The notes beneath the pieces are model-generated. The model did no database searches and had not been told where the DNA came from. It saw only the letters and a list, made by a program, of their open reading frames with translations. Source: Torreya grandis (Eukaryota > Streptophyta > Pinopsida > Cupressales > Taxaceae). Taken from it: a DNA stretch of 64,000 nucleotides. The stretch's first letter is position 1. Every line of letters starts with the position of its first letter. The stretch lies in assembly GCA_037957365.1 (NCBI GenBank), contig JARHVA010000349.1, positions 5,008,501 through 5,072,500 of the forward strand. Direction: 5' to 3'. Positions 33,720-46,144 of this stretch are shown one piece after another. Both the position numbers and the translations under genes were made by a program.

Positions 33720-36700
33720 TGTGTAGATATTTTGAGGTCCTATTTCTTGATATGAATAGTTACATAGTTAATACATATTAATTTTGAGGACATGAATTTT
33801 GTCATTCAATTTTTCAACATTAAAGAGGTATTTAAAGATCAATCCGAATTGAGTGGAATAAAGGGATTAACCCTAGGCCTATGGGTTGCCTATAATAGGG
33901 TTAAACTTTTAGATTGAATGGATAGCTCCTTATATTTTTCTTGATTGGTTATCACCTATGTTACTAACTCATTTGGATGAAAATTGAGGGAGAAAACATA
34001 AATTAAACCTAACATAGTGAGGTGATTCACAAAATGTAAACTAATCAATACCAATGAATTATAATTACACTTTAAATAAGATCCTAACTTACACATGACA
34101 CTAATCCGAATTTGATTTTCTACATAAGTATTTCTCATGGAGGTTTGTGAAGTAAGATTGAGCTAGGACTCAAAAATAGGTCATGACATGACACTAATGA
34201 AGAGATAACTCACCAAACTCATAAACACTTCATTTGAACACTTTAAGAGACCTGTAAAATAATTTTGAAATTGAATATGAATGCTAACAAGGACAACATG
34301 ACAAGGAATTGAACCTATCACTTAATAAGATCAAATAGTCTAACATACACATTGAAATATTCCATAGATCAGGTAAACCAAGTTGTTCTCTATTAATCAG
34401 AGCCTAAAAATGAGTAAGAATTCACCATACTCAAGCGGAGGATATAAACATAGCCAATCAAGGCTTAATATATAGCATAAGTGAGAGAGAAGAAGAGAAG
34501 TGTGTAGGAGAGAGAGATGAAAAGTGTATAATGAGTTAAAAAATAAGAGAGTAGTTATGGAACCACCTTAAAACATCTAAAATTCCATGTGTATCTCATT
34601 TGAAGATGATCCCTTTCTCCAAGTGGCATAGGAGTTAGAAATTTTGCTTGACACCTTGACTAGTTCTCTAAAACTACCCTTTACTTTACATTGTTGAGTG
34701 ACAAGTGGCTTTCTTGATGGTCATACCAGGTTCTCTTACATATTTTATATACTCTTGACACATCTCAACTAAACCCTTTAGGTTCTCCTTGACACATCAC
34801 TTCCATTTTTTGTAATGTGTTTAGAGGACTCTTCATCTCCTTAGGCCACTATTGCATACAAGTGTCAAAACTTTAATTATTCTTATTAATCTCATATAAT
34901 ATTCATGTATGGCCTTTCAACTCATATTGGACATAAAACAATCCATTTTGACGTCTCAAACTAGCCCCAAGGATTTATTCTCTACCAAAAGCCTCAAATA
35001 GGCCTCATTCCTTATAGCCCTAAAATGATGCAAACCTCATTATGTAGATATTTATATGTATTTTAATAATAATATGAAGGAATATTATAGTAACCATCCA
35101 TGTTCAATTTCATGTCTTGATAATGAGTGGAGATATCTCTTTTTGTTGTTTCACTCTCGTAATTAGGCCTCCTTACCTAGAGACTAAAAACTGACTCTAT
35201 AGGATTCCCACACATTCCAAACCTAAAATAAGTGTGTGATTTAGTTATAATACCTCTTCTCCATTATCCATGCCAATTTTTAAGTTCTGATTATACATAT
35301 CTATCAAGTAGTTAAAAATAGGTTTTTAGGGCCTATTTTATACAATAGTGTACCTAAAAGTATAATCTAATGACATAAGATGATGATAAGGGGAATTTTA
35401 AGATGAATCAATTTATTTATAAGTTTTTATAATCTATCTATATGTATATAAGTTGATTTCTCTCCCATCGAGTCCTTATAACTCCCCTAGGCATCTTGAA
35501 AGTGCTTTGAGTTATTACGGATGAATCATAAAGCTTGGAACATAAATCATAAAATAAATTATAAAAAATGGAAGTTAAATAGGGTGTATAACTTACCTTA
35601 GGATACCAAGGTCCCATGTAACACCTCTAAACTATATTGAGAATTAAAATATAGCCTATTAGACTGCAACTAGGCATTTTGTGAGGTCTATGCAAGATTG
35701 AGGTCTGTAGGTACATGTTTTAAGTTTGATTATGAATTTTAAGTATTCAATGAGGTCAATTAAAATTTTAATAAATTTTATCCATGATTTTATACCCTTT
35801 CTACCTTCATTAGATCCCTTGTAACCTCATTTGCTTAAGTCTAGGGTTCTTAAGTTTAGTTGCTCAACTTACCCTAATTGACTATATTATCCCATTTCTC
35901 TCTTTTTCAAGGGTATATGTCCCATGAAATGTTTTTGAATACCTATCACCACCTTCTCATGTTATACAAAGTCATCCTAACTACAAGTGATTATCCACCT
36001 CTCTAGTCTGCCCTATAGGCCTATGTATGTGATTAGACCTATGTATGATTGTAAGAGAGTTTGAATGTGATCTCCATTATTTGTTTATTATGTATGAGCT
36101 ATTATGGAGATATTATAATCACTATAAAATAATTTTCAATGACTTTACTCTCTATTATTCATCCTACATCCCTCTAAACACTCTTCATACAAGTAAATGC
36201 TCTTGTGAGTAAGTAGCCCTGTGTATGCATTGGTAGGGGTTTACAATATTTGAATTATTGAGTATAAAAGTATAATGGAATAATGATAACATATTTCAAT
36301 CATATTCAAACATATTTTTTTATTATGTCTCTTATATACCTTTAGATATCTCCAAATAATAAAACTTCTCAAAAATGGGCAAGCTAGTAACATTGCCTAG
36401 ATTGAGTAGGTAGGGATTCAATGTATGTCTTTGATTTAGGTGAGTTAGAGAGTTGTGAGACTCTATTATGGGCATGAGAATCTTATCCAATGTTATAAAT
36501 TTCTCTTATACCTCACATAGACCTCAAAACTTTATCAAACAAGTAACTTCATGTTGGTTAGGTAGGCAGACTTGTGTAAGGACTGTGTGTATGCACTTGG
36601 GATTAGTTTGTAACATTGGTGTTATAAGAACCTTACTTAAAAACACTAATTTTTTTTAAATTATTATTATTATATTGAATATTTGAGTTATTTCCTCAAT

Positions 36701-38634
36701 TCCTTGAATATTTTTACTTTCATCTATCACCACTGTGTAACACAATCTTCTTAATGGATGGCTATAGGTGTCATTGAAGGGGTTTGACTAAATATTTTCC
36801 TAGGTATTCAACACCAATCCCCAAAAAATTAAATGGATTTATTTCATTTTTTTATGTCTTAATACAATTCTTAATTCCTAAATTTATAAACTCCATCAAC
36901 CTCACTATCTAAGGTCAATTTTCTCAATTGGTTGTAGGTGATTATCTAAAAAGTTTGAGTGCATATAGTTTAAGTTTGACCTTTCTCACTACACCATGAT
37001 ATATTACATTGTCCAAACTTATCAAAATATCATTCTCACTATCTTGTATTTATGTTACCATTCTAAGAGTATCTTTAAACATTTGTATCCATTGTCTACC
37101 CATACATAGTTCTGTAGGTACATTAGGCTCCTTAACTCAGTCCCTTGACTCTCTTTCACTTTGGATGCTTTAGATATCTTCATTTGTCTAGTACCCTTTC
37201 AAATTTAAACCATAAAAATTAAACATTGACAACATGAATTTTTATTGGAGCTATAGACCTATAGGTCTGTAGACCTATAAGTCTGCAACTTTGTACTTTG
37301 TAAGTTGAGAAGTGAAAACATGACTATTATCAAATAAAAATAAATTTTATTCATTAATAAACACATAATACCAAGAAAAAAAATCTAAATTTCATTATAA
37401 ATGCATATTTAAACCTTCTCTAATCAACTTGTTATGTAGACACACATAACACAGTCCACAAGGTGAATGCATATGTGATCATGTGAAGCTAGTATAGAAT
37501 GTTTGATTAATAATAAGGCCATTAATGGATAAATAAATTGTTATAAAATAAATTAAAATAACTTATATGTATTAGATCACCTAGAGAAATCGAAAACACA
37601 TAAAACTAATATTCACTTACAAACTATGCTCAAGAGAAGCTTTGCTTGCCAAAGGACCATCACATACACCAAGATGGTGAATGGATGTGTATGTTATATG
37701 TAAAGACCTATAATAACTCAATTAAAATTGGTTTCATACATCTGTTATCTCATACTTTTTATTAGAGTTACATAAAAATTAGGTTATGGGGATTTGAGTC
37801 TTTAAAAAGAAGTCTAGCTCCTTAACAATTGTTCATAAAGATAAGGATATTAATATAATGACCAATTCCATAAATTAGAATCCCATAAGGGTCCAAAAAT
37901 TTGGATAAAATATTATCCCCCAACTTTACCTATATGTCTTATACCATGAAATTGAATTTGACCTTTAAGAGCTTGTAAATGGAGTGATGGAGGAGAGAAA
38001 TAGTTTCTTACCACTTTTGAACTTCAAACTTTTTCCTATGCTTGTTTCTTAATTGTGTAATATCAAACTACATTATGGAAATCTTTTCACCTATAAGTGA
38101 CTTCAATAAGTCTATACAAGTATATTAACTCTTCAAGATGGTGTTGAAACTCAAGATTATGACCTTGTTTTGATCTTCTAACAGGTGTGGTAGTTTTGTA
38201 ACTACTCCAAGGTCCTTATAAGAAGTTGTGTTTTATGTATTTTCACTTAGGTAACTTTTATATACATAAATTTTAGCCAAAAATCACATTTTCACTCATT
38301 TTCACCTTCAAGATTACAAATGATCCTTAAACACTTCAAAATATCATGAGATGTTATGAAAAAGTTATTAAAACATAAAATGACCTTGGGAAATCCATAA
38401 TAACCTATTACACTACCTGAATAATCCTTATCTCTCCATGTCATGTTTAGGCCACTGTATGACTAAAACAAGACATTACCTTAACTTCTCCAAACTAACC
38501 TTAAACAATGTTAATAAGGTGTTATGAAGATTTATAGGGACCATATAAAACATGAAAATACACATGAAAATACTATTAAAGTTTGAATTTAAATGGGATG
38601 ACCATTTTTACTTGAGGTCAAAATATGGTCAACA
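33720..38634 (-). repeat. LTR of element C, left copy (3' LTR in element sense)
   Basis: About 4.9 kb. Its right end, GGTCAACA (minus sense TGTTGACC), matches the right end of the other copy. Its left end, TGTAGATATTTTGAGGTCC, is the best counterpart of TGGTATTTTTTGAATACC at 41039. Inside are a loosely periodic segment (35.7-37.3 kb, spacing about 150-207 bp between TGTAGGT-like anchors) and a palindromic AGACCTATAGGTCT run at 37252-37284. The internal boundary is followed by TTTTTGTT, i.e. minus-strand AACAAAAA, a weak PPT. Confidence 0.65.
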
Positions 38635-38642
38635 TTTTTGTT
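38635..38642 (-). other. Possible PPT of element C
   Basis: On the minus strand AACAAAAA directly precedes the LTR start TGTTGACC. It is A-rich but short, and so only a weak candidate. Confidence 0.3.
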
Positions 38643-38915
38643 GATTCATAGGGGTAGCATGTCTACAATACTAATAAACTAGTAGCCTTGTTTGTCCATT
38701 GGGAAATGGAGTCACTTTCACTAAATTTAAAACTTGACTAGATCTTTATCATGACACAACAAAATGATTGAACCTTCAAGACACATAAAATAAAGATAAC
38801 AAGACATAAAACACAACAACAAGAGACACACATGTGTTATCGAGCACGTAGGGAACACAATAACAAAATAAATAAGCTAACTATATATAGCCAACCTAAA
38901 AATAATCTCTTCCTC

Positions 38916-40947
38916 CTACATCAAAAGGGAAGATTTTAAAATCTCTTGTCTATGAGATGAAGGGTGAAATAAAAAAAGTTCTCTCTTGATCCTTGCTCTT
39001 AATGTCTTCAAATTCTTCATGCTTGCCAATCTTCTTACCACGATCTCAAATAAAGCAATAATAGTTGCAAACATGTCACCTATGAAGGTGAAATCATATT
39101 TAACTTTAAAATCCCTCCCGTGATGCTTCTTATTTACAAATTTATCCAATGATGCTTAATCTAAGCATGCTTCTTTGACATTCATGACATCAAACTACCT
39201 ATCAGCTATTATAAGCTCATTAAGCTATTCAAGGAGCTATGCAAACTCACTCCAATATTCATAATTGTCCTCAATGAAGACATCTTGTTCAATATCCTTA
39301 TAAACAATATATTTAATAAGAAACATACCCTTGTAAAGGCCTTCAATCTCTTAAATGAGTTTAATATGATGTTGTCAATCACCTTTGTCTTCTTTCTTCT
39401 CAAGAACCATAGGGTTTTCAAGAATTCTAAGTCTTTCTAGGAAGTCATGAGGTTGAAAGGTAGTTTCTTCAAGTTCATTTTCTCATCCATTTTATACTTT
39501 TTCACCCTCATCTTTCTCACTTAGAGAGTCATCAAATTTAAGGCTAGATACAACCTCAACAAGCTTGGATCACATAGGATCCTCTTCTTCAGACACACCA
39601 TCAAGGTCATCTCCAAGAATCTCTTCAAACTAACTAGTAGGAGGTGTATCCCCTTGAAGAGCCTAAAGCTCATCACATATATCCTTGAATTTCTTCCATA
39701 AGTCATTTTTATCCATAAAGGTAGTGGGAACTTTTTCTTCTATTGGTTTTTCAAGGTCCTTATCTTGATCATGCTCATGAGATTCAAAAAACTCAACTAA
39801 TGTGATGTTTTCCTCCGAAACCTTACCTTCTATGTCTTGATAAACCTCTTCATTAGCAACAACAAACTGATCTAGATCATCTTTTTCTTCACTCAATAAT
39901 ATTTATTTTTGTTTATCTTAACTAAGGGGAATACCTATAGTTATATATTCATCATAGACAATTGAGTCATCTTATTTATCATCCATAACTTTGTCTTGAT
40001 CTTCTTCACTTATCTCCCATAGGACAAGTTCTTCTTCAAGAAGAAAGATGGTGGGAGGGTGATGAATAGGTTTTTGGGTTGGAGAGGGAGTATGAGGTGT
40101 GGTGGATGACTCATGGATAGGTTTGGAATGGAGGTTTATTGAATGAACCCTTGGAGAGATGAAAATTTGAGTTGGGTAATGGGAGAGACATATTCTTCAA
40201 TAAGAATTTCACTTCCCTCATAGTCTTCATGAGGCTCTTCAATATCTATAAACTGATTCTCAACCTCTTGATTTTCCCACCTCTCTAATCTATCTATCCA
40301 CCATTGGATATAAATTATCATTTCATATAAATCATCATTGATGGCATATTAGGTTTCCTCTTCACCTAACCTCCCCTTAACCATCAGGAATTAAACTTAT
40401 TTCCTCAACCTTTCTATGAGATGAATGGGGATTACATCAAGTTCTCTATTCCATATTCTCATCACCTTTTTTTATTTTAGAAGATTTTGCATGAGTGCCA
40501 AAAAGGATTTGTCTTGAGATGGAATTGGAGTAGGAGGGGAGGAATATGACTACCATAAGTCTTGGTAAGGTTGTTGAGATGTGTAATGGGAATTATATAA
40601 GGAAAATGTAGGATAAACATAGGGTTGATATGACTCATGACAATGTTGATAGAAATCAAAATGAGGTTGATGTGGATCATAGGGATAGTAGGAGTCATAT
40701 TGAGGTTGATAGGAAGGTACATCTTCTTTAACAAGAATTTCATTTTCTTCATAGATTTTTTCATAAGGATGCTCAAAAAAATCATGGTCATGTAGAGGGA
40801 GAATATGCTAACCATAGGGTTGACATGACTCATAATAAGGGTAAAAAGCTTGATATGGATATTGAGGCACATAGTTGGGGTCATGACAAGAATGATAAAG
40901 AGGTGTGTAGTATAATTTTTACTCATACCTAACCATACCAACTTCAT
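38916..40947 (-). pseudogene. Broken gag-like gene of element C (Tyr/Pro/Gln-rich, then acidic)
   Basis: On the minus strand from about 40930, one frame reads YYTPLYHSCHD, NYVPQYPYQAFYPYYESCQP, YQPQYDSYYPYDPHQPHFDF and YVYPTFSLYNSHYTSQQPYQ, a Tyr/Pro/Gln/His-rich segment. The same frame later gives IIYIQWWIDRLERWENQEVE (near 40318-40260). A shift then leads to an acidic Glu/Asp-rich stretch (about 39896-39663, DLDQFVVANEEVYQDIEGKV). The last readable part (39149-38916) contains DFKVKYDFTFIGDMFATII and ends RRLASMKNLKTLRARIKREL-like basic sequence. There are at least three frames and many stops. The long open frame 40947-40477 in the neighbouring register is a shadow. I do not recognise the protein; its place after a PBS suggests a gag-like or element-specific product. 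Confidence 0.5.
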
Positions 40948-41021
40948 GATTCAAATGAAAACATAATATACTATCAAATACTTTTCATAATATGTACCTG
41001 GGCTATAATAAATAGTTGATT

Positions 41022-41037
41022 GTATTTAGAGTCACCA
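41022..41037 (-). other. Possible PBS of element C
   Basis: On the minus strand TGGTGACTCTAAATAC begins one base inside the LTR boundary. It resembles the TGGCGACTC... primer sites of some plant Tat-type elements, with C-to-T at one position. The tRNA was not identified. Confidence 0.4.
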
Positions 41038-41952
41038 TTGGTATTTTTTGAATACCTCTATAGGCTGATAGGTATAAGTAAATACCAAAAATTCTTCCAT
41101 AACTTTGGACCTTAAGTTCCATTAGGAATTATATAACTATTGTCACTCTATTTTTCACCCTTGGAGAGGTAGTTCAAGACTACTCCAATTTGAGTAAAAA
41201 AATGGGATTACCCTAGGCCTATGGGTTGCCTATAGTAGGGGTATACCTCTCGATTAAAGTTCTAGCTCCCTATTTTTATCTTTATTACTTATCACCTATG
41301 CTACTAACATGTTTGAATGAAAAGGGAGAGAGAAAACATAAAATAAACTTAACCTAGTAAGGTGATGCACCAAATGTAAACTGATCACTACCAACCAATT
41401 ATAATTGCATTTTAAATAAGAGCCTAATTTTCACATGACACTAATCAAAATCTTCCTTTCTAAATAAATATTTCTCATATAGGTTTTACAAATCAATCTT
41501 GAGCTAGTAGGACTAAAAAAGAGGTCATCATATGACACTAGTGAAGATATAACTCACTAAACTCATAAACACTTCATTTAAACACTTCAAGATACTTGTA
41601 AAAGACTTTAAAAACTGAATATAAATGCTAAAAAGGATAAAATGCCAAGGAATTGAACCTATAACTTAGAAAGATCAACTATTCTAACATACACATTGAA
41701 ATAGTCCATGGAGAAGGTAAACCAAGTTATTCTCTATTGATTAAAGGCTAAAAATGTGTAGGGTTTCACCATACTTAGGTGGAGGATACAAACATAGCTA
41801 ATATAGGCTCAATATATAGCACAAGTTAGAGATAAGAAGAGAAGCACATAGGAGAGAGAGAGATATTACAAGTGTCTCATGAGTTAAAAATAAGAGAGGA
41901 GTTATGAAACTACCCTGATAGTCTAAAATGCCATGTGTATCTCTTATGAAGA

Positions 41953-41957
41953 TGCTC
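41953..41957. repeat. Target site duplication TGCTC, left copy
   Basis: TGCTC precedes the insertion and recurs at 46350-46354. A sixth base (A before it) also repeats, because the insertion ends in A. Confidence 0.8.
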
Positions 41958-43940
41958 TATAATACCCCCACAAGGATTTACTAGAAAATATAATAATTAT
42001 TTTTAAAAGATTTACATGACACATATTATTTCATTAAATTACACAAAGAGAATATAATTATTGAACTTAATGTACCAACAAAGTATATTAAACATAAGTA
42101 AACATGTAGCAATAATAGTAATTGATCACTAGTTTCTTATTTAACATAACATAAATGCATAAGGAAATTAATTATATTAAAATATAGCCAAAAATGGTAC
42201 AATAATACAAGCACTGATATCAATCTAAAATAATAAATTAATTACATTTCTATTAGGCATTTTGCCTCAACATAAATACAATAATAGATATAATGCTCCA
42301 TGGATCTACAGTCACTGTAACTCCTATATATATGATAATCTCAATTGTAGTCTCCAAGTAAGTACTATAGTGGAGAGGGAGAGCATTACCTGATCACTTT
42401 TCCACACCAATCATGGACCATCAATCCTCCTCACAAACCCCCAAACAATTAATGACCCTTCATAGATGGGTAGATAGTCACAGTAGGGGAATCTATAGAG
42501 ACATGCTAGTACCTGTGTGTTGTAATATTTCTACTACATGATGTGTATTATAGATAAAATATTTTATAACATGATATTGTACAAACATGTAAATCATATA
42601 TATGAAATGGAAATTTCTATCTAAATATTAATTTGGCCAAAGTTTTCATATAGCTATTGATCTCTAAGATCAATCAAATTCATACACACTACTTGATCAG
42701 ATTACCTTCATCTAGTATTGGTAGTTCTAAGTTAGTGAAACCCATCTCATTACTTAGTTAGTACTAGCAATGCAATATTTATTTAACATTTATATAACCA
42801 AAAAATTCATACAAATTACTTCTACTAGTAGGTATAAAACATGCTAAATACATGAATAATCATAATACACATATTTAATTTGTTAAAGGTATGAATAAAT
42901 TTCTACTATATTATTTAACACAATAATATATAGCATAACAAGTAAGTTTAATTACCAAATAGGTAAAATATAAACTTAGACTACATTACTAAAACTTCAT
43001 GTAAATTCAATTATTTTATAGCTAACAATATCATAGTATATTGTTCATTTTACTCATTTACAAACAATAGTCCTAAAAGATCAATAACTCATAAATAAAT
43101 ACATATTATTTCATTTATGAAACTAGTATGATTTTAGGAGGCCTTATGCATATAATTATAGTTCCCTATTAGTCAGGATTTCATGACTTATTTTACTATT
43201 CACAATCTATAATTATAGGCACACATCCCATTCTATAAATATAGGATATATACGTATATGAGAACCTAAGTTTCAAATAGGTATATTTCACATATTTATG
43301 CATCATGCATATTATATACCACATAATATAGATGATTTAATACACAATTATTGTTCTGACCACTAAAAATACATTTCTTTTTTTTTTAAGTTTAAAAGAT
43401 TTTAACTAAATAATAAGTTTTCATATGAAAGGATTTGAGAATCAAATAGGGTCTCAATATTTCCATAACCCCTATTTTACTTATTTAGCATAAAAGATAT
43501 ATAATTTGAATTAGGCTTAGATTTAATTTATAATTCAATTTCTCTGCTATTTCCCCATTCTTAAGTCATTATATGTTAATCTCAGTTTTTGGGAGCAAAG
43601 GATAATAAACAACAAGCCTTAGCACAATGTTTTATGTTTTTTATTAAGTCAATCATTCAAAATTATCCATTCCATCATTGCCTCATTTGAATTCATAATT
43701 TCATAGTTTCAAAAGTCAAATTCACTAAATAAATCTACCCTATTTAATGTCAAATAATACATAGTCTATATACTCTCAATTCAAACATATTTAAACTCAT
43801 AGTTTTAAAAAACAAATATACACAGTCTATTCATGTGTGTGTATATACACACACACAAATGGACTATGAAAAAATATATAAAATACTATGAGTATATACA
43901 CACATACACATAGTGTTTTATACATATCTATATGTCCATT

Positions 43941-43942
<2 letters not shown>

Positions 43943-43991
<49 letters not shown>
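43943..43991. repeat. (TG)n microsatellite
   Basis: Pure TG tract of about 49 bp, with shorter CACA and TATG runs nearby (43848-43915). The open frame across it is a His-Thr repeat artefact. Confidence 0.97.
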
Positions 43992-43994
<3 letters not shown>

Positions 43995-46096
43995 CATAGT
44001 TTCTAAAACCAATAACTAAAGTTCAATATTTAAACATAATCTCACGTTTTATATGTTAGATATAAACACTCAATTATATATACTCTACTCCAATTTCAAT
44101 ATTACACAATCCTAACACTTATAATTTATTCATATATATTCACAAATTTGTGTATATACATAGTATAAATATTCTATTCAATTGATAAAATATAGTTGAT
44201 ATATGCATATATATTCATTATCCAAAATGTCTCAAGCTCGCTAATACATATGTATATATGATATCACTTGTACCATAATTATCATTGGGTATATTAACCA
44301 TAATAGATCTTACAACTAAACATTTACACAAAAATCCTTTGTGAAACCGTTTAAATGTTCTCTAGGTTTTATATAACAATAAACATAGTCCATCTAGATA
44401 AATGTGCCATGTTTTTAATTTAACCTAGTCATAGTTATGTATAAACACTATTATATGTTAAACTTAAGAATTCAAATTATCTACATTATAAACACCAAAT
44501 CGCCAATCATCTTATAGGTTAAACTATTGTCAACATAAAGTATTCAAACATTATTTTTGTATACTTAAGATTTCCATATTATGTCTATATACTCAATAAT
44601 TCATTTACCTACCTAACTGATTATGTATATAATACATTTAGATAAAATGAGTCTCTATTTATATCTGAATATCAAACTATCTCCCCTAGGTTACAATTTT
44701 TTCTAAGCTAGGGCATTATTTCGTTACCTAAAACAACTTTATATAACCTTTATAGTTAAACATACAAATAAATATTCTTTGAATTCTAAGAATTTAGAGG
44801 ATGATGGATTAGCTATATGGATGTCTTATCCATCCATAGGGATAAACCTATATCCTTATGAAAATAAAAAAATCAATTTCTAAACCTTCTTAATTTGAAC
44901 CGTACACATAATTTCTTTAACAATAGAATACAAATTAACATTACCGACCTCTATTTTTCTTCCAAAATTGAAAGTAAATGAATCCAAATTCCTTTTCTCC
45001 CTTTCTCTATACTTTTCCTCTCCTCCTCTATGTCCTTGTTCCTATTCCATGACTTCCCTCTTATCCTATTCTCCTCATCAACCTCTTTCCATTTAAAATT
45101 TGCATGCCTCTATTCACTCCACCTCACAATACATGCATAATCCCAAATTTTTCTTTAAAATCAACTAATGTCATAATTAACTTCCATTAGCCATACCATA
45201 AAACCTAATTTCTCTCTTACTCAAATTTTTATCAATTTTATTAAACATTATTTTTTCAAAAATTCTTGAATGATCAACTATGTTATATGCATGAGTATTC
45301 CACTAAAAAAAGTCCACCTTAATCATCATTCAAAATGATAACTAACACTTTTAAATCTCAACGTAGTTTATGCATGTCAATCAAAGATGAGATTTAGATC
45401 ATAGGATAGTGTTTTAGATAGTTCAACCTCATTCAATAATAAATAAAGGTAATTATCTCTTTAACAACATCAATTATCTTCATATATAAAAATGATAGAC
45501 CAATCAATTATTACTTTCAATTTTAACAAGATAATTATTTGAGTCATTAGTAGTGTATATAGGCTATAAATGTCTTTCATTATTTTAATATCTTGGAATA
45601 TATTGATATTCTTGAAATCAATAATATAAATATTAGTGTTCTAAAACTTTGTAAAGACATTATTCTAGTCTATATATAATAGTAATTAGATATCTTTTAT
45701 TAGATTTATGTTCCTATAGTCATAAACAAACATGAGTAAAGTAACCTTATATAATCATATTGAAATATTAAGCACTAAGTCTACATATAATATAAAAAAT
45801 TAAATAAAATACAAGATTTATTTCATATCTATTTCATATCATTTAAAACATGTAAACTCTAATGTCTAACTATAATTAATAAATAAAATGTACTAACTCT
45901 AACAATCCAAACATACAATGCATATAACATATTAAATATAATGTGGTGTGTGCATGGGTTTATCAGTTCCTCTATCATCCTTCACCATCTCCATCTCGGT
46001 CACCCACTATGATGATGCACTCCCTCCATCATGCTCCAAGGGATGAACTCTCTTGCATCCAACTCATGACAAGAAGGTAGTTAGTTAAATACATCA

Positions 46097-46098
<2 letters not shown>

Positions 46099-46140
<42 letters not shown>
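46099..46140. repeat. (AT)n microsatellite
   Basis: Pure AT tract of about 42 bp followed by AATAATAATAATG. The Tyr-Ile frame on the minus strand is an artefact. Confidence 0.97.

Positions 46141-46144
<4 letters not shown>

Noticed and set aside
40477..40947. 156-codon minus-strand frame, rich in Ile, Met and Leu
   Set aside because: The neighbouring register has the repetitive Tyr/Pro/Gln composition of a real low-complexity protein; this frame is its shadow.
43827..44012. Minus-strand frame with a His-Thr repeat
   Set aside because: Translation of the TG microsatellite at 43943-43991.
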